The position numbers and the translations under genes were made by a program. Below are positions 18,974-26,901 of a stretch of 64,000 nucleotides of DNA, one piece after another. How positions within the stretch are numbered: the first letter of the stretch is position 1; each line of letters opens with the position of its first letter. The stretch is taken from assembly GCA_038757905.1 (NCBI GenBank), contig JBCDGG010000002.1:1-64000 (forward strand), given 5' to 3'. The notes under the pieces were generated by a model. That model did not search any database. It was not told the DNA's origin and saw only the letters and a list, made by a program, of their open reading frames with translations. This DNA comes from HLUCCA09 sp038757905. GTDB lineage: Bacteria > Pseudomonadota > Alphaproteobacteria > Rhodobacterales > Rhodobacteraceae.

Positions 18974-19401
18974 TTCATCTGCTCCTTGATGCCGGGGACG
19001 GGGCTTTCATCGTCGAGCACGATGAGCTGAAGCCGAACCGGGCCGCTCCGTGCGGCGAGCCAGTGATCAAGGCCGGCGGGCACCGTCAGCAGGCTGCCCG
19101 GTCCGTAGAGCCGTTCCTTCGATCCGTCGATGCTGCCGCCGTCTCCCCAGGAGAGATCGCCGGACAGGACGGTGAGCAGGCGCAACCCACTCTCCGCCGC
19201 ATGGGGCGGGACGACGTCGCCCGCATCGAGCGACAGCAGCACGACGGCCGGCGCACCCTCGGCGGAGAGGGCGAGCGGGGTCAGCTCCGCCACATCGTAG
19301 ACCGTGCGGCTCGGCAGGGTGTCCACGTCAATCAGCGTGGTTTCGGCGGCCGCGAGCGCGGGCGCCGCCGCGAGAAGGGCCGCGAGGAGGGGCTGTTTCA
19401 T
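18970..19401 (-). CDS. Secreted cupin-domain protein
   Basis: 143 residues. MKQPLLAALLAAAPALAAAE is a clear Sec signal peptide, so it is periplasmic. The rest is a single cupin barrel: VVLLSLDAGDVVPPHAAESGLRLLTVLSGDLSWGDGG and later GPGSLLTVPAGLDHWLAA. Only one His of the classical first cupin motif is evident, plus one in the second, so metal binding is uncertain. Coupling to the binding-protein gene (ATGA) suggests it helps the transporter, perhaps by handling its ligand or a metal. Confidence 0.75.
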   Translation of the reverse strand: MKQPLLAALLAAAPALAAAETTLIDVDTLPSRTVYDVAELTPLALSAEGAPAVVLLSLDAGDVVPPHAAESGLRLLTVLSGDLSWGDGGSIDGSKERLYGPGSLLTVPAGLDHWLAARSGPVRLQLIVLDDESPVPGIKEQMK

Positions 19402-19456
19402 TCCGGATCTCCATTTGGATGTGCCCCGCGGATCGGGGGCGTCTTGGCTCGTCCCG

Positions 19457-19870
19457 TCAGGGATCTGGCTGTTGGTGCAGTGCCGCCCCGTTTGGGCGGC
19501 TGAGGATGTAGGCGCCGGCCCCGGCGATGCAGAGCGCCTGAACGGTCAGCACAGTCCCGGACATGCCGGCGAGCAGGCTGCCCAGAAGCGCGAGGCCCAT
19601 CATTGCAAGCGCCACGGCCTTGAATCTCGGCGCAATCGCGCCGTTGGCCCGCCAGTTCGCGATGATCGGGCCGAACACCCGGTGCGTTTCAAGGGCCCGT
19701 GCCGCCCGCGGCGATCCCTTCGCGAAGCAGAAGGCCGCGAGGATGACAAACGGCGTCGTCGGCAGCACCGGCAGGGCCACCCCAATGGCGCCCAGCCCTA
19801 GCGACAGCAGACCTGCGGCCACCCAGAAGGGCCGGCCGAAAGAAGAAAGGAGAACCTTGATCCGTGTCAT
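19457..19870 (-). CDS. YbaN/DUF454 family inner-membrane protein
   Basis: 137 residues with four hydrophobic segments. The family signature is clear: GLLSLGLGAIGVALPVLPTTPFVILAAFCFAKGSPR then HRVFGPIIANWRANGAIAPRFK. DUF454 genes are often found with heme or nitrogen-oxide genes, but their biochemical function is not established. It is the promoter-proximal gene of the minus-strand operon; 55 bp separate it from the cupin gene. Upstream lie the two regulator-site candidates described below. Confidence 0.88.
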   Translation of the reverse strand: MTRIKVLLSSFGRPFWVAAGLLSLGLGAIGVALPVLPTTPFVILAAFCFAKGSPRAARALETHRVFGPIIANWRANGAIAPRFKAVALAMMGLALLGSLLAGMSGTVLTVQALCIAGAGAYILSRPNGAALHQQPDP

Positions 19871-19897
19871 GTTCTGCGAGGCGCTGATGGTTCAATA

Positions 19898-19912
19898 GGT
19901 ATTTAAGATGCC
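19898..19912. promoter_or_regulatory. Candidate NsrR operator
   Basis: GGTATTTAAGATGCC is an imperfect palindrome centred at 19905. It matches 11 of 14 specified positions of the core of the known NsrR consensus (TGYATTT-N-AAATRCA). It lies 28 bp upstream of the DUF454 start and would overlap the transcription start predicted from the FNR-type box. An NsrR gene is adjacent. Binding is inferred, not shown. Confidence 0.5.
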
Positions 19913-19939
19913 AATTAGGGGAGAGGGCACGGATGCGCC

Positions 19940-19953
19940 TTGATCTTGATCAA
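19940..19953. promoter_or_regulatory. Perfect FNR/Anr/NnrR-type box
   Basis: TTGATCTTGATCAA is an exact TTGAT-N4-ATCAA dyad centred at 19946.5. For the minus-strand operon a class II position (-41.5) would put the transcription start at 19905, giving a 34-nt leader to the DUF454 gene. For nsrR the box centre is only about 25 bp upstream of its ATG, too close for activation of a promoter behind it, so it may repress there or serve the other direction. Confidence 0.8.
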
Positions 19954-19970
19954 GACACTCGGGATTTGAC

Positions 19971-20405
19971 ATGCGGCTGACCCGGTTCACCGATTTCGGG
20001 CTACGCGCCTGCATGCGGATGGCGGGAGAGCCGGAGCGTGCGTTCTCGACGGGGGAACTGGCGGAGGAGTTCGGGATCTCGCGCCATCACCTGACCAAAG
20101 CAGTTGCGGCCCTGGCCGGCGCCGGAATCGTTCAGACGCGCCGGGGAACCGGGGGCGGGGCAGTGCTGGCCCATCCGGCGGACCGGGTCTCGGTCGGCCG
20201 GGTGGTGGAGGTGCTGGAGCGTGGCTCGCCCCTGGTGGAGTGCTTCGAAGCCGATGGCGGCGCCTGCATCGTGACGCCCCAGTGCCGGCTCAAGGGCATG
20301 CTGTCGCGCGCGCGCCGGCAGTTCATCGCGGAGCTCGACCAGTTCACGCTTGCCGATTGCGCATTGCGCGCACCCGTTAGGAGCCCCGATGACAAGCAGG
20401 TCTGA
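19971..20405 (+). CDS. nsrR: NsrR-like Rrf2-family nitric oxide sensor
   Basis: 144 residues. MRLTRFTDFGLRACMRMA and FSTGELAEEFGISRHHLTKAVAALAGAGIVQTRRGTGGG form the Rrf2 winged helix. The cluster-binding loop has three cysteines in the NsrR pattern, within LVECFEADGGACIVTPQCRLKGML near residues 85-105. The Fe-S cluster of NsrR is damaged by NO, relieving repression. The gene overlaps nnrS by 17 bp and is divergent from the DUF454-ABC-nnrS operon, so it probably controls both directions. Confidence 0.88.
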   Translation: MRLTRFTDFGLRACMRMAGEPERAFSTGELAEEFGISRHHLTKAVAALAGAGIVQTRRGTGGGAVLAHPADRVSVGRVVEVLERGSPLVECFEADGGACIVTPQCRLKGMLSRARRQFIAELDQFTLADCALRAPVRSPDDKQV

Positions 20406-21618
20406 CAGCCCCGCCGAGTCCGCGCGCCCGGACAAGGCCGGGGCCCGGGCCGTGCCCCCGGGCCAGGCGTTCTTCAGCTTCGGGTTCCGCCCCTTCTTCC
20501 TCGGCGCCTCGCTCTGGTCCGCTTTGGCCATGGCCGTTTGGATCGGCATGCTGTCGGGCGCGTGGACGGTGCCGACCGCGCTCGATCCGGTGTCCTGGCA
20601 CGCGCACGAGTTTCTGTTCGGCTATCTCGGGGCCGTCATCGCGGGGTTCCTGATGACGGCCATTCCGAACTGGACCGGCCGCAAACCGATCGCCGGGTGG
20701 CCGCTCGCGGCACTGTTCGGCCTATGGCTCGTGGGCCGCATCGCCATCGGCGCCTCGGCCTATATTGGCGCGCCGCTCGTCGCGCTGGCCGATATCGGCT
20801 TTGCCGTCGTGCTCGCCGCTGTCATGACGGCGGAGATCGTCGCCGGGCGGAACTGGCGCAACTTGATCGTGATCGCCTTGCTCGCGGTCTTCATCGCCGG
20901 AAACGCGCTTTTCCACTGGGAGGCCGCGCAGGGCTACCCCGCGGCCCAGGGCTTTGGGTTGCGTCTTGGCCTCGCGGCGACCGTAGGACTGATCGCGCTC
21001 ATCGGGGGGCGGATCGTGCCCGCCTTTACCCGCAACTGGCTTGCCAAGCGCGACAAGGCGCATCTGGTGACGCCGCCGATGCAGCGGTTCGACAAGGCCG
21101 CCCTGTTGGTGCTCGGGCTGTCGCTTGCGGTTTGGGTGATCTGGCCCATAGCGCCGGTCACGGGCGTGGCGCTCCTCGTGGCCGGGGCCCTCCATACGGT
21201 CCGCCTGGCACGGTGGGGCGGGACGCATACCGGGGCGGATCCGCTCGTCTGGGTGCTGCATGTGGCCTATGCCTGCATCCCGCTCGGCGCCTTTGACGAA
21301 GCGATCTCCATCGCGTGGCCCCACATTCTGGGCGCGGCTCCGGCGCTGCACCTCTGGATGGCCGGTGGCATCGGCCTGATGACGCTGGCCGTGATGACGC
21401 GCGCTAGCCTCGGTCACACCGGCCGGCCGCTCGTCGCGGACGCCGGGACGTTGGCCATCTACCTGTGCCTGATCGGCGCTGTGATCGCGCGGGTCCTGGC
21501 CGGTGCTTTTCCCGTGGCCGCGGGGACGTTGCACAGCGTGTCCGGCGTTCTCTGGGTGGCTGCGTTCGGCGGGTTCGCACTCCTCTATGGCCCGATGCTC
21601 CTGCGGCCGCGGGTCTAG
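20389..21618 (+). CDS. nnrS: NnrS family membrane protein (second paralog)
   Basis: 409 residues from ATG 20389, chosen for the TAGGAG site 5 bp upstream. It has about twelve membrane segments. Family motifs: FSFGFRPFFLGASLWSALAM, SWHAHEFLFGYLGAVIAGFLMTAIPNWTGR, RIVPAFTRNWLAKR, and ALHLWMAGGIGLMTLAVMTRASLGHTGR. It follows NsrR in an overlapping operon and precedes nnrU, the classical nitric-oxide-responsive arrangement. Along with the paralog at 15064-16350 it should help the cell tolerate NO; whether the copies have different roles is unknown. Confidence 0.93.
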   Translation: MTSRSDSPAESARPDKAGARAVPPGQAFFSFGFRPFFLGASLWSALAMAVWIGMLSGAWTVPTALDPVSWHAHEFLFGYLGAVIAGFLMTAIPNWTGRKPIAGWPLAALFGLWLVGRIAIGASAYIGAPLVALADIGFAVVLAAVMTAEIVAGRNWRNLIVIALLAVFIAGNALFHWEAAQGYPAAQGFGLRLGLAATVGLIALIGGRIVPAFTRNWLAKRDKAHLVTPPMQRFDKAALLVLGLSLAVWVIWPIAPVTGVALLVAGALHTVRLARWGGTHTGADPLVWVLHVAYACIPLGAFDEAISIAWPHILGAAPALHLWMAGGIGLMTLAVMTRASLGHTGRPLVADAGTLAIYLCLIGAVIARVLAGAFPVAAGTLHSVSGVLWVAAFGGFALLYGPMLLRPRV

Positions 21619-21627
21619 GAGCAGGCG

Positions 21628-22299
21628 ATGGAGTGGATTGGGTTCTTCTTGGCCTTTGTGGTGTTCTTCCTGACCCACTCCGTGCCGGTCCGTCCGCCGG
21701 TACGGCCCGCGCTCGTCCGCAGGCTGGGCCCGCGGGGCTTCACGATGGCCTATTCGGCCCTGTCTCTAGCGGTTCTGGCCTGGCTCATCGTGGCGGCGGC
21801 CCGCGCGCCCTATGTGCCGCTTTGGCCATGGGCCATCTGGCAGAACCACGCGGCCCTCGCGCTGATGTGCGCCGCCTGCGTGATCGTCGGATTGGCCATC
21901 GGGCGCCCGAACCCGTTTTCGTTCGGCGGCGCCCGGAACGAGTTGTTCGACACGGGGCGCCCCGGCATCGTGCGGCTGACGCGCCACCCGCTGCTGATCG
22001 CGCTCGCCCTCTGGTCGGGCGCCCATCTGCTTGCCAATGGAGACTTGGCGCATCTCCTCCTGTTCGGGACGTTCGGTGTCTTTGCGGTGATGGGAACGCG
22101 CCTGGTGGATCGCCGCAAGCGGAGCGATCTCGGCCCCGCATGGGCCGATCTCTGGGGGGAGGTCACGCGCGTCCACCGGACGGACGCGATCCGCACCATC
22201 CTGAGCGAGGAAAAGGGCCGCGTGCTGGCGGGTCTTGTCCTGTTCGCGGGGCTCTTTCTTCTTCATCCCGTGGTGATCGGCGTAAACCCCTTGCCATAG
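21628..22299 (+). CDS. nnrU: NnrU family membrane protein
   Basis: 223 residues, about six membrane segments. The family pattern is seen in FVVFFLTHSVPVRPPVRPALVRRLG, FTMAYSALSLAVLAWLIVAAARAPYVPLW, and GRPGIVRLTRHPLLIALALWSGAHLLANGD, the isoprenylcysteine-methyltransferase-like core. NnrU was named from nitrogen-oxide reduction loci and is often next to nnrS; its chemistry is unknown. It starts 9 bp after nnrS and ends the operon. Confidence 0.9.
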   Translation: MEWIGFFLAFVVFFLTHSVPVRPPVRPALVRRLGPRGFTMAYSALSLAVLAWLIVAAARAPYVPLWPWAIWQNHAALALMCAACVIVGLAIGRPNPFSFGGARNELFDTGRPGIVRLTRHPLLIALALWSGAHLLANGDLAHLLLFGTFGVFAVMGTRLVDRRKRSDLGPAWADLWGEVTRVHRTDAIRTILSEEKGRVLAGLVLFAGLFLLHPVVIGVNPLP

Positions 22300-22645
22300 G
22301 CGCCCGCTGTTCGGCCAAATCCGGCGCAGAGCGGCCCGGGTCGCCGCTGTAGCGCACAGAGGCCTAGGCACTGCCCCATGACGGCAATCCCCGGAGCGAT
22401 GGCCCGTCGACCGCAAAGACGGTCGCACGCAGGGTGGACGCGCGAGGCCATTGCGCACGCATAGCGATCACGGTGCAGCTTGCGGGCGGTGACGCTGCCG
22501 CATCCGGTCCTCCCACCGCTCGGGCCGTGCTTGCCGGGGCGGCGCCGCGTCGCGGGCGCCGGGCGGGCCGCACGCACACCGGCTTGCCCGCCGACGGGCG
22601 GGCCGGTAGCCTTTGTCCGACAGCACAAGAGGTTGGGGGATCGCC
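22300..22645. other. Intergenic region before TRAP operon, with a hairpin
   Basis: About 345 bp without a gene. A 7-bp GC hairpin (GCCCGCC-GACG-GGCGGGC) lies at 22586-22603, about 43 bp before the TRAP binding-protein start. It could terminate nnrU transcription or affect the TRAP leader. It is not followed by a strong T-run. Confidence 0.4.
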
Positions 22646-23656
22646 ATGCGAAACGGATATGCACATCTTGCCGCGGCGACGGTGGCGTTTGCCGTCGCTG
22701 CCGGCGCCGGGGCGGCAGACGAGTGGAAGTTCAACAACGGCCTTCCGGAGGGGCGCAACGAATCCAAGCAGCTCGACGCTTTTGCCGCGGAAGTCGCCGA
22801 ACTGACCTCCGGCAGCCTGGAGATCAGCGTGTTTCACGGCGGGTCGCTGAACCTCAAGAACGAAGACGTCGTGCGCTGGCTGCCGCAGGGGGCCGTCGAG
22901 ATGGGGCTCGTCTGGGCCAATTATCTGGGGCGGGACGCACCGGCGATGAACGCGGTCCTGATTCAGGGCTCGGTCGGCAGCCCGGACGAGTTGATCCAGG
23001 TTCTGCCCGAAATCCAGGAGATCTACGCCGAGGAGCTGGCCGAGTGGGGGATCGTGCCTGCGGGCTATATGGCATTGCCCCTGCTGCAGGCGTCGATCTT
23101 CTGCAAGGGCGAGCCCGTCCGCACCCTGGAGGATCTCCGCTCAAAGAAGCTACGCGTCTGGAGCGGCGATCAGGTGGAGACCTTCACCAAGCTCGGCGTG
23201 CCTGCCCAGATCGTCGGCCAGACCGAACTCTACGTTGCCCTCCAGACCGGCGTTGTCGATTGCGCTGTCTACCCGGCGCTTTTTGCCCACACGATCTCGC
23301 TGCACGAGGTGACGGATTACGCCGCCTATCTCTATCCGGTCGCGGGCGTACCTTACGTGCTTGGCGTCGACGAGGAGGCCTGGGCCGGCCTCGACGAAGT
23401 GGAACGCGAGGCGATCAGCACGGCGGCGGCCAATGTCTGGGAGCGGACGAACGCCTATGATGCGGCCGAGGAGAACGAGCAGGCGGCGCGCGCCAAGCTG
23501 GGCGAGCAGGGTGTGGAGTTCCTCGACGACTTCTCGGAGGACGACCGGGCCGCCTTCCTGGAGGCAGCCTCTGCCACGTGGGAGGAGCTGGCCGCCGAAG
23601 CGGGCGGCAAGGCGCCCGACTATCGCGAGAGGATCCTCGGCGTTCTCGGACGCTAG
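22646..23656 (+). CDS. dctP: TRAP transporter substrate-binding protein (DctP family)
   Basis: 336 residues from ATG 22646, preceded by GGGGGA; this start gives a Sec signal peptide ending AGAGAA before DEWKFNNG. The DctP fold is shown by FAAEVAELTSGSLEISVFHGGSLNLKNEDVVRWLPQGAVEMGLV and by the ligand-Arg region TLEDLRSKKLRVWSGDQVETFTKLG, then ELYVALQTGVVDCAVYPALFAHT. It delivers an organic acid-type ligand to the adjacent membrane components. The specific substrate is not predictable. Confidence 0.9.
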   Translation: MRNGYAHLAAATVAFAVAAGAGAADEWKFNNGLPEGRNESKQLDAFAAEVAELTSGSLEISVFHGGSLNLKNEDVVRWLPQGAVEMGLVWANYLGRDAPAMNAVLIQGSVGSPDELIQVLPEIQEIYAEELAEWGIVPAGYMALPLLQASIFCKGEPVRTLEDLRSKKLRVWSGDQVETFTKLGVPAQIVGQTELYVALQTGVVDCAVYPALFAHTISLHEVTDYAAYLYPVAGVPYVLGVDEEAWAGLDEVEREAISTAAANVWERTNAYDAAEENEQAARAKLGEQGVEFLDDFSEDDRAAFLEAASATWEELAAEAGGKAPDYRERILGVLGR

Positions 23657-23658
23657 GC

Positions 23659-24177
23659 TTGACCCGAGGCGCCGCGCCCGCGCCCTGGACGCGCCGGGCC
23701 GAGGCGGTCCTGCGTCCGCTCTGCATGGGGCTGGCCGCTTTGGCGACGCTCGCAGGCGCTGCAATCGTGGCGCTGCTCGGCGCCAGCGTCCTTATGCGCC
23801 ATGTCGCGGGCGCACCGTTCCGCTTCACCGAGGAACTGGTGGGTTTGTTCGTCACGGCGGCCTTCTTTCTGGCGCTGCCGCTCGTCACGCTCAACGGCGA
23901 TCATGTCAGGGTGCGGCTGCTGGTGGCGGCCTTGCCGCCGCGCGGGGCGCGGTGGGCGCGCCTGGCTGCCGGCCTGTTCGGGATCGTCTTCTGTGTGTGG
24001 TTCGTTTGGCTCTGCCTGCCGTGGTTCGAGTTCGCCTTTGACCGCCGGATCAAGACCGAGGTCGCGCGCCTGTTGATGTATCCGTGGATGGCGCTCATGC
24101 CGCTGTCCTTGGGGCTCGCGGCCCTCGCGCTTGCCGTCCGGGCGTTCGATCCGGACGACGCCGGAGCCGCCGAATGA
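23659..24177 (+). CDS. dctQ: TRAP transporter small permease (DctQ family)
   Basis: 172 residues if the TTG at 23659 (2 bp after the dctP stop) is used; the first in-frame ATG would start inside the first membrane segment. Four hydrophobic helices, with the DctQ hallmark FRFTEELVGLFVTAAFFLALPLVTLNGDHVRVRLL. The last base pairs overlap the large-permease start (ATGA), so the three TRAP genes are translated together. Confidence 0.85.
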   Translation: MTRGAAPAPWTRRAEAVLRPLCMGLAALATLAGAAIVALLGASVLMRHVAGAPFRFTEELVGLFVTAAFFLALPLVTLNGDHVRVRLLVAALPPRGARWARLAAGLFGIVFCVWFVWLCLPWFEFAFDRRIKTEVARLLMYPWMALMPLSLGLAALALAVRAFDPDDAGAAE

Positions 24178-25469
24178 CGAGCTTCTGGGCCGTCCTGCTC
24201 GGCGGGCTGACGGGGCTGGCCGGATCGGGGCTCGCCCTCGGCGCCGCGCTCGGACTGACGGGCCTGCTGCTGCTGCAGTTCGTGGCGGGCGGGGCCACCT
24301 TTGTCGCGGTCGACGCCGTTTGGAACGTGCTGAACGCCTTCACGCTCAGCGCCATCCCGCTCTTCATTATCCTTGGCGAGATCATGCTGCGAAGCGGGGT
24401 AAGCCAGCGCATTTATTCTGCGTTGACGCCCGTCTTCCGACGCGTGCCCGGCGGGTTGCTGCACACCAACGTCGCCGTGTGCACGCTGTTCGGGGCGGTT
24501 AGCGGATCCAGCCTGTCGACAGCCGCGGCCGTCGGCTCCGTCGCCTATCCGGAGATGACGGCGCGGGGCTATGACCGGCGCATGGTCGTGGGCTCGCTCG
24601 CGGGGGGCGGCACGCTCGGGCTGCTCATTCCGCCGAGCCTGTCGCTGCTGATCTTCGGCGCGCTGACCGAGACGTCGATCGGCCAGCTCTTTCTGGCCGG
24701 TCTTGTCCCGGGCCTGCTCTTCGCGCTGAGCTTCATGGCCTACATCCTGATCCGCACGCTGGCCCGTCCCGATGCGGTGCCGCGCGGCACGGCGGGCGCC
24801 GGCGTCGGTGCGGCGCTGCTCGGCATTCTGGGCCTCTGGCCTTTCTTCCTGCTGATCGTGGCCATCATGGGCAGTATCGCCTTCGGCCTCGCCACCCCGA
24901 CGGAGGCCGCCGGCGTCGGCGTGCTGGCCACGATTGCCGTCGGCTGGGCCTGGGGCGAGCTGACGTGGCGCAAGCTGGTCGAGAGCTTCTTTGCCGCGGT
25001 GCTGCTCTACGCCTCGATCGCCTTTGTGGTGATGGGGGCTACCATCCTGGCGCAGGCCGTCAGCCTTCTGGCCGTGCCGCAATCCATCCTGCAGGCCGTG
25101 CAGGCGATGGATCTCGGCTCCGTCACGGTGCTGTTGCTGGTCGTTCTGGTGTATCTCGTGCTGGGCTGCTTCTTCGATGGTCTTTCGCTCATGATCATGA
25201 CGCTGCCGATCGTGTTTCCGTTGCTCACCGGCTTAGGCTACGATGCGGTCTGGCTTGGCGTCATCGTGACGATCATGATCGAAATCGGACAGGTGACGCC
25301 GCCGGTCGGCCTCAACTTGTCGGTGCTCGTCTCGGTCACGCGCGATGAGGTGCCTTTAGGGCAGGCGGCGCGTGCCACGGTGCCCTATTGGTTGATCCTT
25401 CTTGCCGGCGTCGCGGTTCTGACGGCGTTTCCCCAGCTTGCCCTGACGCTTCCGCAAACCCTGATGTGA
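24174..25469 (+). CDS. dctM: TRAP transporter large permease (DctM family)
   Basis: 431 residues, about twelve membrane segments. Family motifs include FTLSAIPLFIILGEIMLRSGVSQRIYSAL, FGAVSGSSLSTAAAVGSVAYPEMTARGYDRR, GTLGLLIPPSLSLLIFGALTETSIGQLFLAGLVPG and FATPTEAAGVG-type text near residue 240. It is the ion-driven translocation subunit. The ATG at 24174 overlaps dctQ by four bases. Confidence 0.93.
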   Translation: MTSFWAVLLGGLTGLAGSGLALGAALGLTGLLLLQFVAGGATFVAVDAVWNVLNAFTLSAIPLFIILGEIMLRSGVSQRIYSALTPVFRRVPGGLLHTNVAVCTLFGAVSGSSLSTAAAVGSVAYPEMTARGYDRRMVVGSLAGGGTLGLLIPPSLSLLIFGALTETSIGQLFLAGLVPGLLFALSFMAYILIRTLARPDAVPRGTAGAGVGAALLGILGLWPFFLLIVAIMGSIAFGLATPTEAAGVGVLATIAVGWAWGELTWRKLVESFFAAVLLYASIAFVVMGATILAQAVSLLAVPQSILQAVQAMDLGSVTVLLLVVLVYLVLGCFFDGLSLMIMTLPIVFPLLTGLGYDAVWLGVIVTIMIEIGQVTPPVGLNLSVLVSVTRDEVPLGQAARATVPYWLILLAGVAVLTAFPQLALTLPQTLM

Positions 25470-25572
25470 CGCGGGATCGAGCCCGTGCCGGCGCAGCCCG
25501 GCCTGCCGCCGTACAAAGGCCCGATTTGCCGCCTAGGTCCACGGCATATGCGCAAGACCGGGTGAGACGCAC

Positions 25573-26901
25573 ATGACCGCGGTTGATCAAACGTTTCGCT
25601 ACACGGGCGCCTCGGCGCTCCGGACGGGGCGCGACGCCACCTCGCTCGCGCTTGTCGGCGAGGCGGACGGGACGGATGCGCCCGTCTTTCTGAGGGCCAG
25701 GGCCCGCGATCCCTTTGTAACGGCGCGCGGGCTGCGCGCCGTCACGGAGATCGTCGGATCGCGGTTCTACGTCCCCCCGGCCATGGTGGCGCGGATCCTG
25801 CGGGAGGCCGATCCGGTGGTGACCGTGGGGGCCGAGACCCTCCGCTTCGAAGGGTTCTCTGCCTGCTGCAGCGCTTTCGCGCGGCTCGATCTTTCCAGCG
25901 AGGCCCTGGATGTGGACGCGCGCAGCAAAGGCACCACGAATGTCGACTTCGGGCCGGAGTTGCGGGCCGCGCTCGCCTCCGTCGGACGCGACGCAACGCT
26001 CGACCTGACAGTCGGGGCTGACGCGGTCACGCTCGCGCGCGACGGGCGGCACTATGTCGAGCGCAAGGTGCCGCTGCCCCTACGCTGGATCAAAGGCTTT
26101 GGCGAGGTTCAGGTCGCCATGGCGGGAATGGAGCCTGCCTTTGTTCTCCGCGGCGTCGTCGCGCAGCGGTTCTTGCGCAGTTTGCCCCGGAGCAAGAGCG
26201 ATCATCTCCAGTGGCTGACGATGGCGGGCGATAGCTTGCGGGCCGCGGCGCGGGAAAACCGGGGCGCCGTGCCCCTGCGCGGGGCGCATCGCCTTCGGGT
26301 GCTCGAACCGCTGATCGGTCTGGCAGACACCCTCGCCGTGCATGTCAACCGGGCCACGGGCGCGACGGGTTGGATCGCACATATCGGCGCGCAGCGGTTC
26401 TGCCTCGTGCTCAATCAGGACCCGTGGCGCGGGTTCTCCGGCGACGGCGGGCTGCTGTCGCGCGCGCATGGAGCATCTGAGGCTGCGGTCGCCCGTGTGC
26501 GCGCCCAGCTGCACTGGCAGGACAGGATCGAACCCCGGGCCCTGGCCGAGACAACGGGGCTGGAGGAGAACGAGGCGCGTGACGCGCTCGCGCATCTGGC
26601 GGCACTCGGGCTGGTCGGGTTCGATCTAAGCGATGGCGCGTACTTCCATCGCGTGCTGCCCTTCGGCGGCAAGAGCCTGCAGGCGCTGAACCCCCGCCTG
26701 AAGGCGGCCGAAGCGCTTGTGGGCCATGTCCGGCGCGTCGAAGGCGGGGCCGAGTTGGACAGCGATGGCGCGACGCACCGCATCACGCAAACCGAGACCG
26801 GCTGGCGCTGTACCTGCCCCTGGTTCGCCCGCTACGGCGGCCGCCGCGGACCGTGCAAGCACGTGCTCGCCACGGAGATGGTCATGGAGCATTGGGCATG
26901 A
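25573..26901 (+). CDS. SWIM zinc-finger domain protein
   Basis: 442 residues. The C-terminus carries a SWIM finger, C-T-C-P-W-F...G-P-C-K-H-V-L-A at about residues 415-432 (CxC-xn-CxH), a zinc motif implicated in DNA or protein binding. The remainder is not recognisable as an enzyme. It resembles SWIM proteins such as YehQ that occur in clusters with MoxR ATPase and VWA proteins, but neither is encoded beside it. It is translationally coupled (ATGA) to the DUF6493 gene, so the two probably act together. Confidence 0.85.
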   Translation: MTAVDQTFRYTGASALRTGRDATSLALVGEADGTDAPVFLRARARDPFVTARGLRAVTEIVGSRFYVPPAMVARILREADPVVTVGAETLRFEGFSACCSAFARLDLSSEALDVDARSKGTTNVDFGPELRAALASVGRDATLDLTVGADAVTLARDGRHYVERKVPLPLRWIKGFGEVQVAMAGMEPAFVLRGVVAQRFLRSLPRSKSDHLQWLTMAGDSLRAAARENRGAVPLRGAHRLRVLEPLIGLADTLAVHVNRATGATGWIAHIGAQRFCLVLNQDPWRGFSGDGGLLSRAHGASEAAVARVRAQLHWQDRIEPRALAETTGLEENEARDALAHLAALGLVGFDLSDGAYFHRVLPFGGKSLQALNPRLKAAEALVGHVRRVEGGAELDSDGATHRITQTETGWRCTCPWFARYGGRRGPCKHVLATEMVMEHWA

